Assembly (NCBI RefSeq): GCF_001187535.1
Contig: NZ_LFIO01000270.1
Coordinates: forward strand, 1 to 64,000
Reading direction: 5' to 3'
Source of the DNA: Rhizobium ecuadorense
GTDB taxonomy: Bacteria > Pseudomonadota > Alphaproteobacteria > Rhizobiales > Rhizobiaceae
DNA: 64,000 nucleotides
Shown here: positions 34,520 through 43,871 of the stretch, in pieces
Numbering within the stretch: the first letter of the stretch is position 1
Layout: each line of letters starts with the position of its first letter
Notes under the pieces: generated by a model
Database searches by the model: none
The model's input: only the letters and a program-made list of their open reading frames with translations
What the model was told of the DNA's origin: nothing
Translations under genes and position numbers: made by a program

Positions 34520-35776
34520 TCAAGTCAGTCCGAAGAACCGCTTTGCATTTTCGCCGAGTATTTGTACTGCCAAACGCTCGGCGTTTCCCGATCGGAAGTA
34601 CCTGCTCGCCGCCTTTTCCTGCAAAACGTCACCGATGAGCTGACGCGCAAACGTTATTGCGGCGTAAGACTCTTCGACATGCTGACAATCGCCACCGATC
34701 ATCATCCGCGAGTTGTCTGGCAACACTTCGATAGCTTCATGCAAGGCGAGTTTGAAATGGGAGGGGCTCAATAAGAAGGACCAGCACAAATCCAGCCAGA
34801 CATTCCTATAAACAAACGCCATTCCGAGGAGGTCACGGCTCCATGGATATGCAAGATGCATGAGCAAGAAGCGCGTCTTGGGATGACGCTCGATCAGCCC
34901 GGCGATACGAAGCGGGTGTGAACCTCTCAAGATGGCGGTTCCGAGATGAGTTTGAACCGGGAGGTCGAACTCGGCTGCAAGCCTGCAAAACAGGTCTACA
35001 ACGTAGTCCCCGAATGCTTTGCGAGCCGCATTGGATGGAAAAGCCTGTCCCCATGCTTCCCGAGCCAGGCTCTCATTCGGCTCGTCAAAATTCAGATCTC
35101 GGTCATACGCGAGGGCGTTCTTGAGAGCCACTTGATTGCGACCGCGGCAGCCTTTGACAAGTTCGCGGATGGCGCCGCAATAATCATCAAAGGTCTTCGG
35201 CTCCATGCCGAGCCGCTTTAGCAGCGCGTGACCCGAATTCCCGTTGTGGTCTCGTGATTCAGGATGCCAGCCGAAGGCAAAAGCGTTGATTCGGAGCACG
35301 GCGTCGTAGTTTTCTCCGAAAGCCGCGCGCGGCTCGAATATCGGATCAAGGTACGAGTCAGTTATGACTCTACTGATTCCGGCGCGTTTCAGCACCTCTT
35401 TCGGCCACGTCTCTTCGTTGTGACGCGATCGGACGGACGCATCAACGGCCTCCCAATTTCCGCGCGTGATCCCAACCTCGCTGAAGCCGTGCAGGTCGCT
35501 TATTCCGCGAACGAGATTTGTAACGAAGGCGTTTGAACTGCTGTTTTCCAGAAACGGAGCCAGGGCTTCCCAGGTGGTCGCCATGGTCGGGGCCGATAGT
35601 ACATCGTGGGTAGCCTTGGGCTCCGATGGCAGTACGTTGCTGGTCCAAGCGGCATAGCTCTGTTGAAATAGCTTCAACAGGTTAACGTCACGTCTCAGGG
35701 TGATCTGAGGTATGTGATGTTCATGCACATCCGTAACTTCGGCCAAATTAACGACTTGCTTGATGGCTTCAGACAT
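34520..35776 (-). CDS. Amidohydrolase-superfamily protein (TIM barrel)
   Basis: 418 residues. Metal-centre motifs are TDVHEHH near residue 16-20, LPVQTHLG (His on strand 5 or 6), LLMHLAYP and the late Asp in IGGDCQH. This is the Amidohydro_2 layout also seen in glucuronate-isomerase-like and FluG-like proteins. ATG 35776 follows AGGAGAC. It is embedded in the ABC operon between the UrtE-like ATPase and the UrtB-like permease, so it probably processes the imported compound by hydrolysis, decarboxylation or isomerisation. The exact reaction is not predictable. Confidence 0.85.
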   Translation of the reverse strand: MSEAIKQVVNLAEVTDVHEHHIPQITLRRDVNLLKLFQQSYAAWTSNVLPSEPKATHDVLSAPTMATTWEALAPFLENSSSNAFVTNLVRGISDLHGFSEVGITRGNWEAVDASVRSRHNEETWPKEVLKRAGISRVITDSYLDPIFEPRAAFGENYDAVLRINAFAFGWHPESRDHNGNSGHALLKRLGMEPKTFDDYCGAIRELVKGCRGRNQVALKNALAYDRDLNFDEPNESLAREAWGQAFPSNAARKAFGDYVVDLFCRLAAEFDLPVQTHLGTAILRGSHPLRIAGLIERHPKTRFLLMHLAYPWSRDLLGMAFVYRNVWLDLCWSFLLSPSHFKLALHEAIEVLPDNSRMMIGGDCQHVEESYAAITFARQLIGDVLQEKAASRYFRSGNAERLAVQILGENAKRFFGLT

Positions 35777-35834
35777 CGCCTGGGTCTCCTGAGTTGTTCA
35801 AAAGTGATAATTCGCGAGCGACGGCTGCTACGCG

Positions 35835-36536
35835 CTAGGGTGCGAGATATTTCAAGAGTCGTGGATCATCGCGCACTTCCGAAGAAGGTCCGGCCAGCGC
35901 GACCCCTCCACGATCAAGCACATAGGCCTGGCTCGCCACTCTCAACGCAAGGTCCAGATGTTGCTCGACAACGACCACGGCGATATCCTTCGCCAGATCA
36001 ATGAGCCGCTCGGTTATCTCCTCGACAACCCCAATCCACACACCCTCTGTCGGCTCATCAAGCAAGAGCAGCCGGGGCTTTGGAAGCATCGCACGTGCTA
36101 TCGCTAGCATTTTACGCTCACCGCCTGAGAGCGTTCCAGCAGCCTGACCAAAGCGTTGGCCAAGTTTGGGAAAGATCGTAAGAACGCGATCGAGGGCATC
36201 CCGTTCACGCGAGGCAATCATACCGATAGCAAGGTTTTCGCGCACCGAAAGGCGCGCAAACACCGAATGCTCCTGCGGCACATAGCCGATACCTCGCCTT
36301 ATCCTCTGTTCGGTAGGCAAACTGCCAATATCGCCGTCATCCAGGTTGATGGAGCCGCCGCCCAAAGGAAGTTCCCCGACGATGGCTTTTAGGAGCGTTG
36401 TCTTGCCGGCACCGTTACGCCCCAGCACGGCCACGCCGCCTTGCTGTGGCACATGCATGTTGACACCGAACAACACCTGGCTACGTCCATAGCCCGCGCT
36501 GAGATCCTTCACGTCAAGTAATTTGTTGTTAAGCAC
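35835..36536 (-). CDS. UrtE/LivF-like ABC ATPase
   Basis: 233 residues. Walker A GRNGAGKTT near 35-43, signature LSGGERKMLAIARAM, Walker B LLLLDEPTEGVW and the final VVVVEQHLDLAL are as in UrtE (DEPTEGI). The start is GTG 36536, overlapping the previous stop by 8 bases; the longer frame is a shadow. Second ATPase of the Urt-like transporter. Confidence 0.93.
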   Translation of the reverse strand: MLNNKLLDVKDLSAGYGRSQVLFGVNMHVPQQGGVAVLGRNGAGKTTLLKAIVGELPLGGGSINLDDGDIGSLPTEQRIRRGIGYVPQEHSVFARLSVRENLAIGMIASRERDALDRVLTIFPKLGQRFGQAAGTLSGGERKMLAIARAMLPKPRLLLLDEPTEGVWIGVVEEITERLIDLAKDIAVVVVEQHLDLALRVASQAYVLDRGGVALAGPSSEVRDDPRLLKYLAP

Positions 36537-37263
36537 GGCGGAGATAAACCTCCTTGACCCTGGAGTTTTCCTGAATCTCGGGCACAGTGCCGGAGCATAT
36601 GACAGTGCCCTGATCGAGCACGGTGAGCCGATCGCAAATGTCCCGAATGAAATCGAGATCATGCTCCACGATGATCAAGGAGCACTTAGCCTTTATCGGC
36701 CGCAGCAACTCACCCGTGACGCGTCGCTCCTCATAACTCATGCCACCGGTAGGTTCGTCGAGGAGCAAGAGCTTCGGCTCGCCTGCCAGCGCCATGGCAA
36801 TTTCGAGCCACTGCTGCTGGCCATGCGAGAGAGCCGCTGCAGGAAGGTACGCACGATCTGCCAGACGAAACTGTTCCAGAGTATTCATGACGCGGTCATG
36901 CAATGCGCGTCGGCTGCGAGAGAACACTAAACTCACCAGCGAAAGCTTGGCTTGCAGCGCAAGTAAGACATTGTCGTAAAGCGTCAGCGCCGGCAGGACA
37001 TTCGTGATCTGGAACTTGAGGCTCATTCCCTCGCGGGCGCGCTCGGCAGGTGAAAAACGGGTAATATCGACACCTGCGAATACCACTCTGCCCCTGGTCG
37101 GACTTTCCGCGCCAGCCACGCACTTCATGAGGGTACTCTTGCCGGAGCCGTTTGGACCAATAAGGCCGTGAAACTCGTTCTCTTGTACAGCGAACGCTGC
37201 ATCATTGAGCGCAGTAAGCTTCCCGAACGTCTTGTTAATGCCAGTTACTTCAAGCAGCGTCAT
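36529..37263 (-). CDS. UrtD/LivG-like ABC ATPase
   Basis: 244 residues. Walker A GPNGSGKST, the LSHGQQQWLEIAMAL signature (the H-Q variant usual in UrtD), Walker B LLLLDEPTGGMS and switch region IVEHDLDFI. The start ATG 37263 overlaps the permease gene by 14 bases; AAGGGGCAAAA-type upstream sequence is inside that gene. The UrtD-like signature together with the UrtA-like receptor supports a urea/amide-type transporter rather than a branched-chain amino acid one. Confidence 0.93.
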   Translation of the reverse strand: MTLLEVTGINKTFGKLTALNDAAFAVQENEFHGLIGPNGSGKSTLMKCVAGAESPTRGRVVFAGVDITRFSPAERAREGMSLKFQITNVLPALTLYDNVLLALQAKLSLVSLVFSRSRRALHDRVMNTLEQFRLADRAYLPAAALSHGQQQWLEIAMALAGEPKLLLLDEPTGGMSYEERRVTGELLRPIKAKCSLIIVEHDLDFIRDICDRLTVLDQGTVICSGTVPEIQENSRVKEVYLRRA

Positions 37264-38338
37264 TTTTTCCTCGCTTCCCCGGGCGGCCAAATGCCCCTAC
37301 CCGTTCGCGCTCGCTTAGGAGCAAACTGACAAGGCCCGCGGGGCGAAACATGATGACAAGCAGCAACAGCACGCCAAGGATGATTGGCCAAAAATCCTGA
37401 AAGGAATTGGAAAGCCAGAAGCTCAGGGCTTCGATGACTACTGTCCCAACGATTGCACCGACAAGTGTACCGGAGCCTCCGAAAAGTACATAAAGCACAA
37501 CCTGCGTCGACATTACTACGCCTAGAACGTTGGTTCCGACGAAGCCTTCGTGAAACGCGTAAAGGCTACCGGCCATGCCCGCAATCGCGCCGCTGATCGA
37601 GAAGATCACTGCTTTCAAGTGCTGAGCTTTATAGCCAAAGAAGCCAATTCTGTATTCGTTCTCCCGCAACCCCGCCAGAGCAAGACCAAACTGCGAGCGA
37701 AGAAGATAACGAGACAGCAGATAGACGATTATCAGAATTCCGAGAGCCAGATAGTAGAACGTCGAACCCTCGTTCAGCTCATATGATCCAATGGTCATAA
37801 GCTGAATAGACGGAATCCCATTCTGACCGCCGAGATACGATGACCCCCCCGCAAGTCGGTCAGCGGCGTAAGCACCGGTCATCGTCCCGAGAGAAACAAA
37901 AACGATGCTCGATGGATGACGGCCCAGCAGGAGGAAGCCGGCAATCAACAGGGCCACGACGAAACCGATCAGGGCGCCGACGGGTAGCACAACGAAAATC
38001 GAAGCAATATTGAAGTCCCGCGAAAGAAGAGCGACGCCGTAGCCCGCCATCCCGAAAAAAAGCGACTGACCTAAGCTAAGGATTCCGGCGTATCCCCACA
38101 CCAAGTCAAACGATAACGCGAATAGGCACAGGATCAGAACGCGAGTTGCGAAAATGGTTGCATAGTCTTGAAGCACGAACGGCACAAGCATCGCGACCAT
38201 GAGCAGCGAGACCTCGAGCGCCGGAAGAATCCTCCGGCGCTCGGTTGATTTATGTGGAGTTTCCGTCCGCCTCGATGGAAGCTTTACCACCTGCGAGCCT
38301 AACGTGGCCGGAGCTTTGTCGGAGGACCCACCTGGCAT
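37250..38338 (-). CDS. UrtC/LivM-like ABC permease
   Basis: 362 residues with a hydrophilic N-terminal extension of about 40 residues, then about nine to ten spans. The LivM/UrtC signature LSFDLVWGYAGILSLGQSLFFGMAGYGV is clear, and GLRENEYRIGFFGYKAQHLKAVIFSISG is the coupling region. It starts right after the binding-protein stop (adjacent codons), indicating one transcript. Confidence 0.92.
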   Translation of the reverse strand: MPGGSSDKAPATLGSQVVKLPSRRTETPHKSTERRRILPALEVSLLMVAMLVPFVLQDYATIFATRVLILCLFALSFDLVWGYAGILSLGQSLFFGMAGYGVALLSRDFNIASIFVVLPVGALIGFVVALLIAGFLLLGRHPSSIVFVSLGTMTGAYAADRLAGGSSYLGGQNGIPSIQLMTIGSYELNEGSTFYYLALGILIIVYLLSRYLLRSQFGLALAGLRENEYRIGFFGYKAQHLKAVIFSISGAIAGMAGSLYAFHEGFVGTNVLGVVMSTQVVLYVLFGGSGTLVGAIVGTVVIEALSFWLSNSFQDFWPIILGVLLLLVIMFRPAGLVSLLLSERERVGAFGRPGKRGKNDAA

Positions 38339-39559
38339 TTAGCACTCCTTCGGGTCGACAAGACCCGCGCTGCGTGCGACGATCTCGTATTTGCCCCCTT
38401 TGGCCACGCCAATGTACATATTCATTTTGCAATGATGCTTGCCCGGCACCATTTCAGCCGGGCCGCCGGGGCCTTCGGCGATTTTGGCATGATCCAGCGC
38501 TGCGGCCACAGCATCGCGATCAACCGTTCCAGCCTCCTTCACGGCTGCTTCCCACAGCTTTAGTCCGCGATACGTGCCAGTGGCAGCGCTACCGGCTGAG
38601 AAGCGAAACTGGCTCGGGAACTGTTTTTCGTATTCTCCCTGGATCTTAGCGCTTACTGGGTCCTCGTCCATCAAGGCTCGGTAGTAGTCCAGGCTACTCG
38701 CAAGACCGTCGATCTCGTGCGTCTGGTTCATCTCCAGAAAGTTCTCATCGAAATACGTGCAGCCTATACGTCCGCCATTTTTGGAGAAGCCGGCTTCATA
38801 AAGTTGTTTGAAGAACGGGCTGACACCAGGTGGCACAATTGTGTTGAAGACGACATCCACGCGGTTGGAGATGATGCGATTGACGGTCGAGGAGAAGTCG
38901 ATCTGGTCCGTCGGGTAGTACTCTTCGAAAACGACCTCCCCGCCATTGCTTTCGATCACTTTTCTCGCATAAGCGCTTATCGTCTGCGGCCAGACATAGT
39001 TCGAGCCCGGCAAAGCAAACCGTTTTCCGCCATTCTGGATCAGCCAGGGAATGAACTGATCACAGTTTTGCGCAGGCACGGGACCGGTGCAAAACAGATT
39101 GGGCATGCACTCCTTACCCTCATAACCCTCAGGGTAGATGTAGAGAGTTTTACCTCTGGATACGATCGTATCCTTGATGGCATTGCGCATTGAACTGGAA
39201 ATTCCACCGAGCACCAGGTCGACCTTGTCGCGCTGGATAAGCTTTCGGACGTTGCCAACGGCAACGGACTCATTTGTAGCCGTATCCTCGATGTATAGCT
39301 CGATGGGTCGCCCCAGCAGGCCGCCGGCGTCGTTGATCTCCTTCACGACCATACGAGCGACATTGGCGTCGGTATTTCCAGCAAAGCCGAGTGCACCAGT
39401 AAGGTCTGTAGCAATGCCAAGCTTGATTGGCTCCTCGGCCGCGTTCGCCCAGCTCGGACGGATAACCCAGCTGCCGGGCCCCACAGCAATAGCTGCAGAC
39501 GCGAATGCGAAATTATGAAGAAAGCGGCGTCGGCTGAACTTCATACCACCGTTTATCAT
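38339..39559 (-). CDS. UrtA/AmiC-like substrate-binding protein, copy 1
   Basis: 406 residues; type I periplasmic receptor of the Peripla_BP_5 (urea/short-chain amide) group: LGIATDLTGALGFAGNTDANVARMVVKEINDAGGLLGRP. A Tat-type signal is present (SRRRFLHNF). The start ATG 39559 follows GGGAGAGC and gives the same length as its paralogue at 40406-41626. By eye the two are about 85% identical. It is first gene of the transporter operon, with element b 110 bases upstream. The ligand may be an amide, a ureide or another small carboxylate; UrtA proper is urea-specific, but identity of the pocket cannot be judged here. Confidence 0.92.
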   Translation of the reverse strand: MINGGMKFSRRRFLHNFAFASAAIAVGPGSWVIRPSWANAAEEPIKLGIATDLTGALGFAGNTDANVARMVVKEINDAGGLLGRPIELYIEDTATNESVAVGNVRKLIQRDKVDLVLGGISSSMRNAIKDTIVSRGKTLYIYPEGYEGKECMPNLFCTGPVPAQNCDQFIPWLIQNGGKRFALPGSNYVWPQTISAYARKVIESNGGEVVFEEYYPTDQIDFSSTVNRIISNRVDVVFNTIVPPGVSPFFKQLYEAGFSKNGGRIGCTYFDENFLEMNQTHEIDGLASSLDYYRALMDEDPVSAKIQGEYEKQFPSQFRFSAGSAATGTYRGLKLWEAAVKEAGTVDRDAVAAALDHAKIAEGPGGPAEMVPGKHHCKMNMYIGVAKGGKYEIVARSAGLVDPKEC

Positions 39560-39668
39560 ATATAGCTCTCCCACTGGCTAGTTTGCCTTAGATGCGCCCC
39601 CCTCCGGGCCGCAGCAGCAAGAAGCTATCCGTCATTTTTCAGTCACATACGGTCTTTCGAAGCGGAAG

Positions 39669-39686
39669 TTGGGTAAAATTGCGTAA
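39669..39686 (+). promoter_or_regulatory. Direct-repeat regulatory element, copy b
   Basis: TTGGGTAAAATTGCGTAA, the best match to the consensus: repeat units TTGGGTAA and TTGCGTAA begin exactly 10 bases apart, one helical turn. It lies 110 bases upstream of the copy-1 binding-protein ATG. Confidence 0.6.
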
Positions 39687-40229
39687 ATCGTTCGAAGAAA
39701 GAGAAGAGCGGACTGCAAAAGAGTTCGTCCCGCGGTCGCCGCGTGCAGCCAAGAGACCTTCAATATACGCGATCCGCTGTTTTGGAGACCGAATGTTTCA
39801 TCGGAGATAACAGTCCGAGTTCTTCAATAGATCTGGTGAGGATTGAACACGCGTGATGAGGCGGTTTCGTTGCTCTCGCAAGGATCACACTTGTCGCCAG
39901 TGCCTGCATTGCGTTTCGGCCGCCGAGCAACACGTGGACGTTTCGTTTTCGACGGGCATTCAACTGCCAAGGATCATTTGACTTGGAGATCCTCGATCGG
40001 CACGGCGACGGCGCGATTATTGACACTTTCGCAACCGCTACGGAATGAATCCATATTGTAGATTTCGCGGCGGTTTTTGATCGGCCGACCGCTTAAGTCA
40101 TCATGTTCGGAACCACGATCGTCATTGCTTTTACGTCCTTGAAATTTTTGCTGGCCCAAGACCTATTAACGCCGTGTACTCTATTCCAGGCCGCGCCTTC
40201 AAACTCCCGATAAGCAACTCCCAACTATT

Positions 40230-40258
40230 AAAAAAGCAGGCAAGTTGTACTTGCCTGC
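40230..40258 (-). terminator. Rho-independent terminator of binding-protein copy 2
   Basis: Perfect 9-bp stem GCAGGCAAG / CTTGCCTGC with a 5-base loop. On the minus strand it is followed by six T. It lies 148 bases after the copy-2 stop, so copy 2 is likely monocistronic. Confidence 0.85.
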
Positions 40259-40405
40259 GAAAAACCGCATAATCTTTCCTTCAGCGGACCCAAGTTCCCG
40301 AAAGTAATTTTGGCCGGGCTCGTCCTCCTTTAAGTTCTCCCCTTGTTGACTTCCGATTCCCGGAGAATCAAAGTTGCTGCAGCTTTTTCAACTGAGGTAT
40401 GACAT

Positions 40406-41626
40406 TCAGCATTCCTTTGGATCAACAAGGCCAGCACTGCGTGAGACGATCTCAAAGTGCTCTCCTTTGGCCACGCCGATGTACATATTCATCTTGCAAT
40501 GGTGTTTGCCCGGCACCATCTCCGCCGGTCCGCCAGGACCTTCGGTGATTTTGGCATGATCGAGGACTGCGGCCACGGCGTCGCGGTCGACGGTGCCAGC
40601 CTCCTTCACTGCAGCTTCCCAGAGCTTCAGTCCTCGGTAAGTCCCGGTAGCGGCGCTCCCTGCGGAAAACCGAAATGGACCAGGGAATTCTTTCTCGTAG
40701 GTTTCTTGGATCTTGGCACTTACCGGATCCTCCGCAGTGAGGGCCTTGTAATAATCAAGACTGCTTGCAAGACCTTCAACCTCGTGAGGCTGATTCATTG
40801 GAAGCGCATTCTCGTCGTAGTAGACGCACCCCAGCCGTCCGCCGTTCTTTGAGAAGCCCGCTTCGTAGAGCTGCTTGAAGAACGGGCCGACTCCCGGGGG
40901 GATGACGGTGTTGAATACGACATCGACGCGGTTCGAAATGACCCGGTTGACGGTGGAGGAAAAATCAATCTGGTCGACGGGATAGTATTCTTCGAAAACC
41001 ACCTCGCCGCCGTGGCTTTCGATCACTTTGCGTGCATAGGCGTTGATCGTCTGTGGCCACACATAGTTCGAGCCTGGCAACGCGAAACGTTTGCCACCAT
41101 TCTTGATCAGCCACGGAATAAACTCATCACAGTTCTGTGCCGGCACCGGTCCGGTGCAGAACAAATACGGCGTGCACTCTTGGCCCTCATAGGCTTGCGG
41201 ATAGATGTACAGCGTCTTTCCGCGAGAGATGATCGTATCCTTGATGGCATTGCGCATGGCACTGGAGATTCCTCCAACCACCAGCTCGACCTTGTCGCGC
41301 TGAACCAACTTTCGAACATTGCCAACGGCAATGGATTCGTTGGAGGCGGTATCTTGGATGTGAAGCTCGATGGGACGCCCCAGAAGACCGCCCGCATCAT
41401 TGATCTCCTTAACCACCATACGAGCAACATTGGCGTCAGTATTGCCGGGAAACCCGAGCGATCCTGTCAGATCAGTGGCCATTCCGACTTTAATCGGCCC
41501 CTCCGCCGCGTTCGCCCAAGTCGGGCGAATCAACCAACTGCCCGGTCCAACCGCAATAGCGGCCGATGCGAACGCGAAATTATGGAGGAAGCAGCGCCGG
41601 CTAAAATTTATGCTGTCATTCATCAT
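40406..41626 (-). CDS. UrtA/AmiC-like substrate-binding protein, copy 2 (orphan)
   Basis: 406 residues, paralogue of the gene at 38339-39559 with the same ends (SAGLVDPKEC) and about 85% identity by eye. The twin-arginine region is changed to SRRCFLHNF. It differs from copy 1 in scattered surface and pocket-near positions (for example VYYDENALPMNQPHEVEG against TYFDENFLEMNQTHEIDG). ATG 41626 follows GGGAGACT. It has its own terminator and no permease behind it, so it probably feeds the same UrtB-E-like transporter with an altered specificity. Element c lies 107 bases upstream. Confidence 0.92.
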   Translation of the reverse strand: MMNDSINFSRRCFLHNFAFASAAIAVGPGSWLIRPTWANAAEGPIKVGMATDLTGSLGFPGNTDANVARMVVKEINDAGGLLGRPIELHIQDTASNESIAVGNVRKLVQRDKVELVVGGISSAMRNAIKDTIISRGKTLYIYPQAYEGQECTPYLFCTGPVPAQNCDEFIPWLIKNGGKRFALPGSNYVWPQTINAYARKVIESHGGEVVFEEYYPVDQIDFSSTVNRVISNRVDVVFNTVIPPGVGPFFKQLYEAGFSKNGGRLGCVYYDENALPMNQPHEVEGLASSLDYYKALTAEDPVSAKIQETYEKEFPGPFRFSAGSAATGTYRGLKLWEAAVKEAGTVDRDAVAAVLDHAKITEGPGGPAEMVPGKHHCKMNMYIGVAKGEHFEIVSRSAGLVDPKEC

Positions 41627-42095
41627 GGATAGTCTCCCACTGGCTCTTTGGCCTTAACTGCGTCCCCTCCGGGCCGCAGCAGCAAGAAGCTATCTGCACT
41701 CTCCAGTCACATACGATCTTTCGGGACAAGATTTGGGTAAAGTTGCGTACATCTCCAATAATAGAAAGAGGACCTGGCGATCTCGCGCTTGACGCGCCGT
41801 TGGAACGCATTGACGGGGTGAGGCCGGGTGCGAAAAAAACTTCCGGCTGCTTTCAAACGCGCAAAACCCCAAACGACGGTTGTTCGATTAATGCGATAGT
41901 TCTGGCCCCGCATTTCACTGCGGGGCCAGGGTGCTCTGCACGCCGCTTGGGAGGTCTCTGATCATTCGTGTGCAGAGTCTGACTTTGACAACAAAATCTG
42001 TCTTTTCCCAGCCAGCTGAAAAGGCGCACGTCCGGCTTGGACAAGCGGGCAGTGGAAATGCGCGATATCGCTATATCCACCAGGATTCGGGCGGG
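41627..42095. other. Upstream region of binding-protein copy 2
   Basis: 469 bases between copy 2 and the flavoprotein stop. It contains element c at 41733-41750 and the control-region blocks shared with copy 1. Near 41907-41926 a short hairpin (GGCCCCGC / GCGGGGCC) follows the flavoprotein gene in its direction of transcription but lacks a T-run. No gene is supported. Confidence 0.5.
41733..41750 (+). promoter_or_regulatory. Direct-repeat regulatory element, copy c
   Basis: TTGGGTAAAGTTGCGTAC, 107 bases upstream of the copy-2 binding-protein ATG. It differs from copy b at two positions, although the surrounding sequence of the two promoters has drifted more. Confidence 0.58.
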
Positions 42096-43835
42096 CTAAT
42101 TCTTACTCGATGTGCCTCTGATCGCATTGGCCGCCCTGTAAGCGAATACAATTCCTGGCCCGATTGTGATGCCGGCCCCCGGATAGAGCCCGCGCATCAG
42201 CGACGTTGCGTCGTTGCCACAAGCATAGAGTCCCTCGATCGGAGAGCCGTCGGCTCTCAGGACCCTACCGGACGTGTCCGTCGCAAGCCCGGTTGCGGTT
42301 CCAAGAGTTGCGGGCACGATCTGGAGCGCTACGAACGGACCTACACTTATCGGGCCAAGATTAGGATTGGGTTTTCCAACCGACGGGTCTCCAAGCATCC
42401 GATTGAAAGCGGACTTGCCGCGGTGAAAATAGGGATCAACACCGCTCTTCGAATGGATGTTGTGCTCTGCCACGGTCTTTTCCAGCTCTGACGGATCAAT
42501 CCCGATCTTCCGCGCAAGGTCGGCAATCGTTGCTGCGACCTGGATATAATTTACGCGTTCATATGATTTCGTTCCGAGCGTCCAAGGCCACGGAAGAAGG
42601 TGGCCCATGCCTCGCTTCTTCAGGAACTCGTGATCACAAATAAAATAGAACCGTTTGTCCGCCGGGTATCCGTTCTGGAACATCGCAAGGCAGATGTCGT
42701 GATAGGAATTGGACTCATTTACGAAACGCCGGGCATTCGGTCCGATCGCAATGACGCCAGGCCGTCCGCGGTCGAGCCACCCATACGGAACGGTCTGCGT
42801 TTCTCCCTTTTTCCCGTGCAGCAACGAAACCGGTGTCCAGAAGCCTGCGCTGGCGACATTATTGTCGATGGCACCTCCCAGTTCCGTGGCAAGCTTAATC
42901 CCGTCACCGGTCGAATCCGGGTGTGCAAGAGTATCATCGTGCTGGTGCGCCCCGCTTAACGCCGCTCGCAGCTTAGCGTCTCGTGCAAATCCGCCTGATG
43001 CCAGGACGACCCCGCGTTCAGCTTTTATACGAACGTCGCGACCATCGCGCCTGATAACAACGCCAATTACACGGTCGTTTTCCATGACGAGGCGAACCAA
43101 GGGCGCTTCCGTCCAGATGTCGACCTTGCGCTTGCGAAGGCTGGTTATGAAACGGGCTATAAGCGCATTGCCGCCGCTCAGCTCAGTGCCGCGCCGATAG
43201 CTCAGGCGGTCCTTTGCATAACGACCAACACGGCGCAGCACGTGCCGCATTGAGTCCACCGACTTGAGTGGATTGAGGAATTTCATGACCTCTCCGGAGG
43301 AAATCATCATGCCACCGAGAACCACTCGGATCGGGTCGCCTACCAGATCGAAATCCTTGCCAAGCAAGCGGCCGTCATAGGGAGCCGGGCTCAATGCTCT
43401 TCCTGAATCAACACCGCCCACCTGGCTTGAGTGGTAGTCAGGTGCAGAGGCGAGCGTGAACTTCACATCTGTCCCCTTCTCGATTTCCGTAAGCGCCTTT
43501 GGCCCATCCGTCAGATAGGCGTCAACGAAATCCTCTCGATAATAGTTTCCGAGTTCGTTCTTGAGATAGGTTCGGGCGTTTTCAATGCTGTCCTTGACTT
43601 TCGCGGCCACGGCTTGAGGCGAACACGGAACCCAGATCATGCCGTTAGAGAGTGCCGTGGTTCCGCCCAGTTTCGGCGACTTTTCGCAGACAAGGACCTT
43701 CAAACCGGCCTGAGCGGCAAACAGAGCAGCGGACAGGCCAGCAGCACCACTTCCGACGGAAATGACGTCGTAGACCGCGTCCCATTCGGGGCTGACCGAT
43801 TGTGCAGAGGATACAGGAGTGGCGACGATGGACAT
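42096..43835 (-). CDS. FAD-dependent oxidoreductase, KstD/fumarate-reductase flavoprotein family
   Basis: 579 residues. The dinucleotide loop is VGSGAAGLSAALFAAQAGLKVLVCEKSPKLGGTTALSNGMIW (loop at 28-33), with the GGT-x-SGG-like stretch typical of 3-ketosteroid dehydrogenases and flavocytochrome fumarate reductases. The C-terminal FAD motif is RVLRADGSPIEGLYACGNDATSLMRGLYPGAGITIGPGIVFAY. No signal peptide. It is the last gene behind the Tm-1-like and TIM-barrel genes, 36 bases after the latter. It probably oxidises or reduces a C-C bond adjacent to a carbonyl in an unknown compound. Confidence 0.9.
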   Translation of the reverse strand: MSIVATPVSSAQSVSPEWDAVYDVISVGSGAAGLSAALFAAQAGLKVLVCEKSPKLGGTTALSNGMIWVPCSPQAVAAKVKDSIENARTYLKNELGNYYREDFVDAYLTDGPKALTEIEKGTDVKFTLASAPDYHSSQVGGVDSGRALSPAPYDGRLLGKDFDLVGDPIRVVLGGMMISSGEVMKFLNPLKSVDSMRHVLRRVGRYAKDRLSYRRGTELSGGNALIARFITSLRKRKVDIWTEAPLVRLVMENDRVIGVVIRRDGRDVRIKAERGVVLASGGFARDAKLRAALSGAHQHDDTLAHPDSTGDGIKLATELGGAIDNNVASAGFWTPVSLLHGKKGETQTVPYGWLDRGRPGVIAIGPNARRFVNESNSYHDICLAMFQNGYPADKRFYFICDHEFLKKRGMGHLLPWPWTLGTKSYERVNYIQVAATIADLARKIGIDPSELEKTVAEHNIHSKSGVDPYFHRGKSAFNRMLGDPSVGKPNPNLGPISVGPFVALQIVPATLGTATGLATDTSGRVLRADGSPIEGLYACGNDATSLMRGLYPGAGITIGPGIVFAYRAANAIRGTSSKN

Positions 43836-43871
43836 CTTTAATCTCGGAATACGATTTGATTGGGGTGAAGA

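Larger units (their letters stand above)
39560..40405. other. Region between the duplicated binding-protein genes
   Basis: 846 bases. The right end of this stretch holds the terminator of copy 2; the left end holds the copy-1 promoter region with element b. The first ~140 bases upstream of copy 1 resemble the sequence upstream of copy 2 (shared GCAGCAGCAAGAAGCTATC and GTCACATACG blocks), so the duplication included the control region. From 39800 to 40200 I see only short unconvincing frames. Confidence 0.55.

Noticed and set aside
39569..39640. GG-N10-GC spacing upstream of binding-protein copy 1, resembling a sigma54 promoter
   Set aside because: The GG is not kept in the otherwise similar upstream region of copy 2, the remaining consensus (TGGCAC) is absent, and no such element occurs upstream of the other operons that carry the shared direct repeat.
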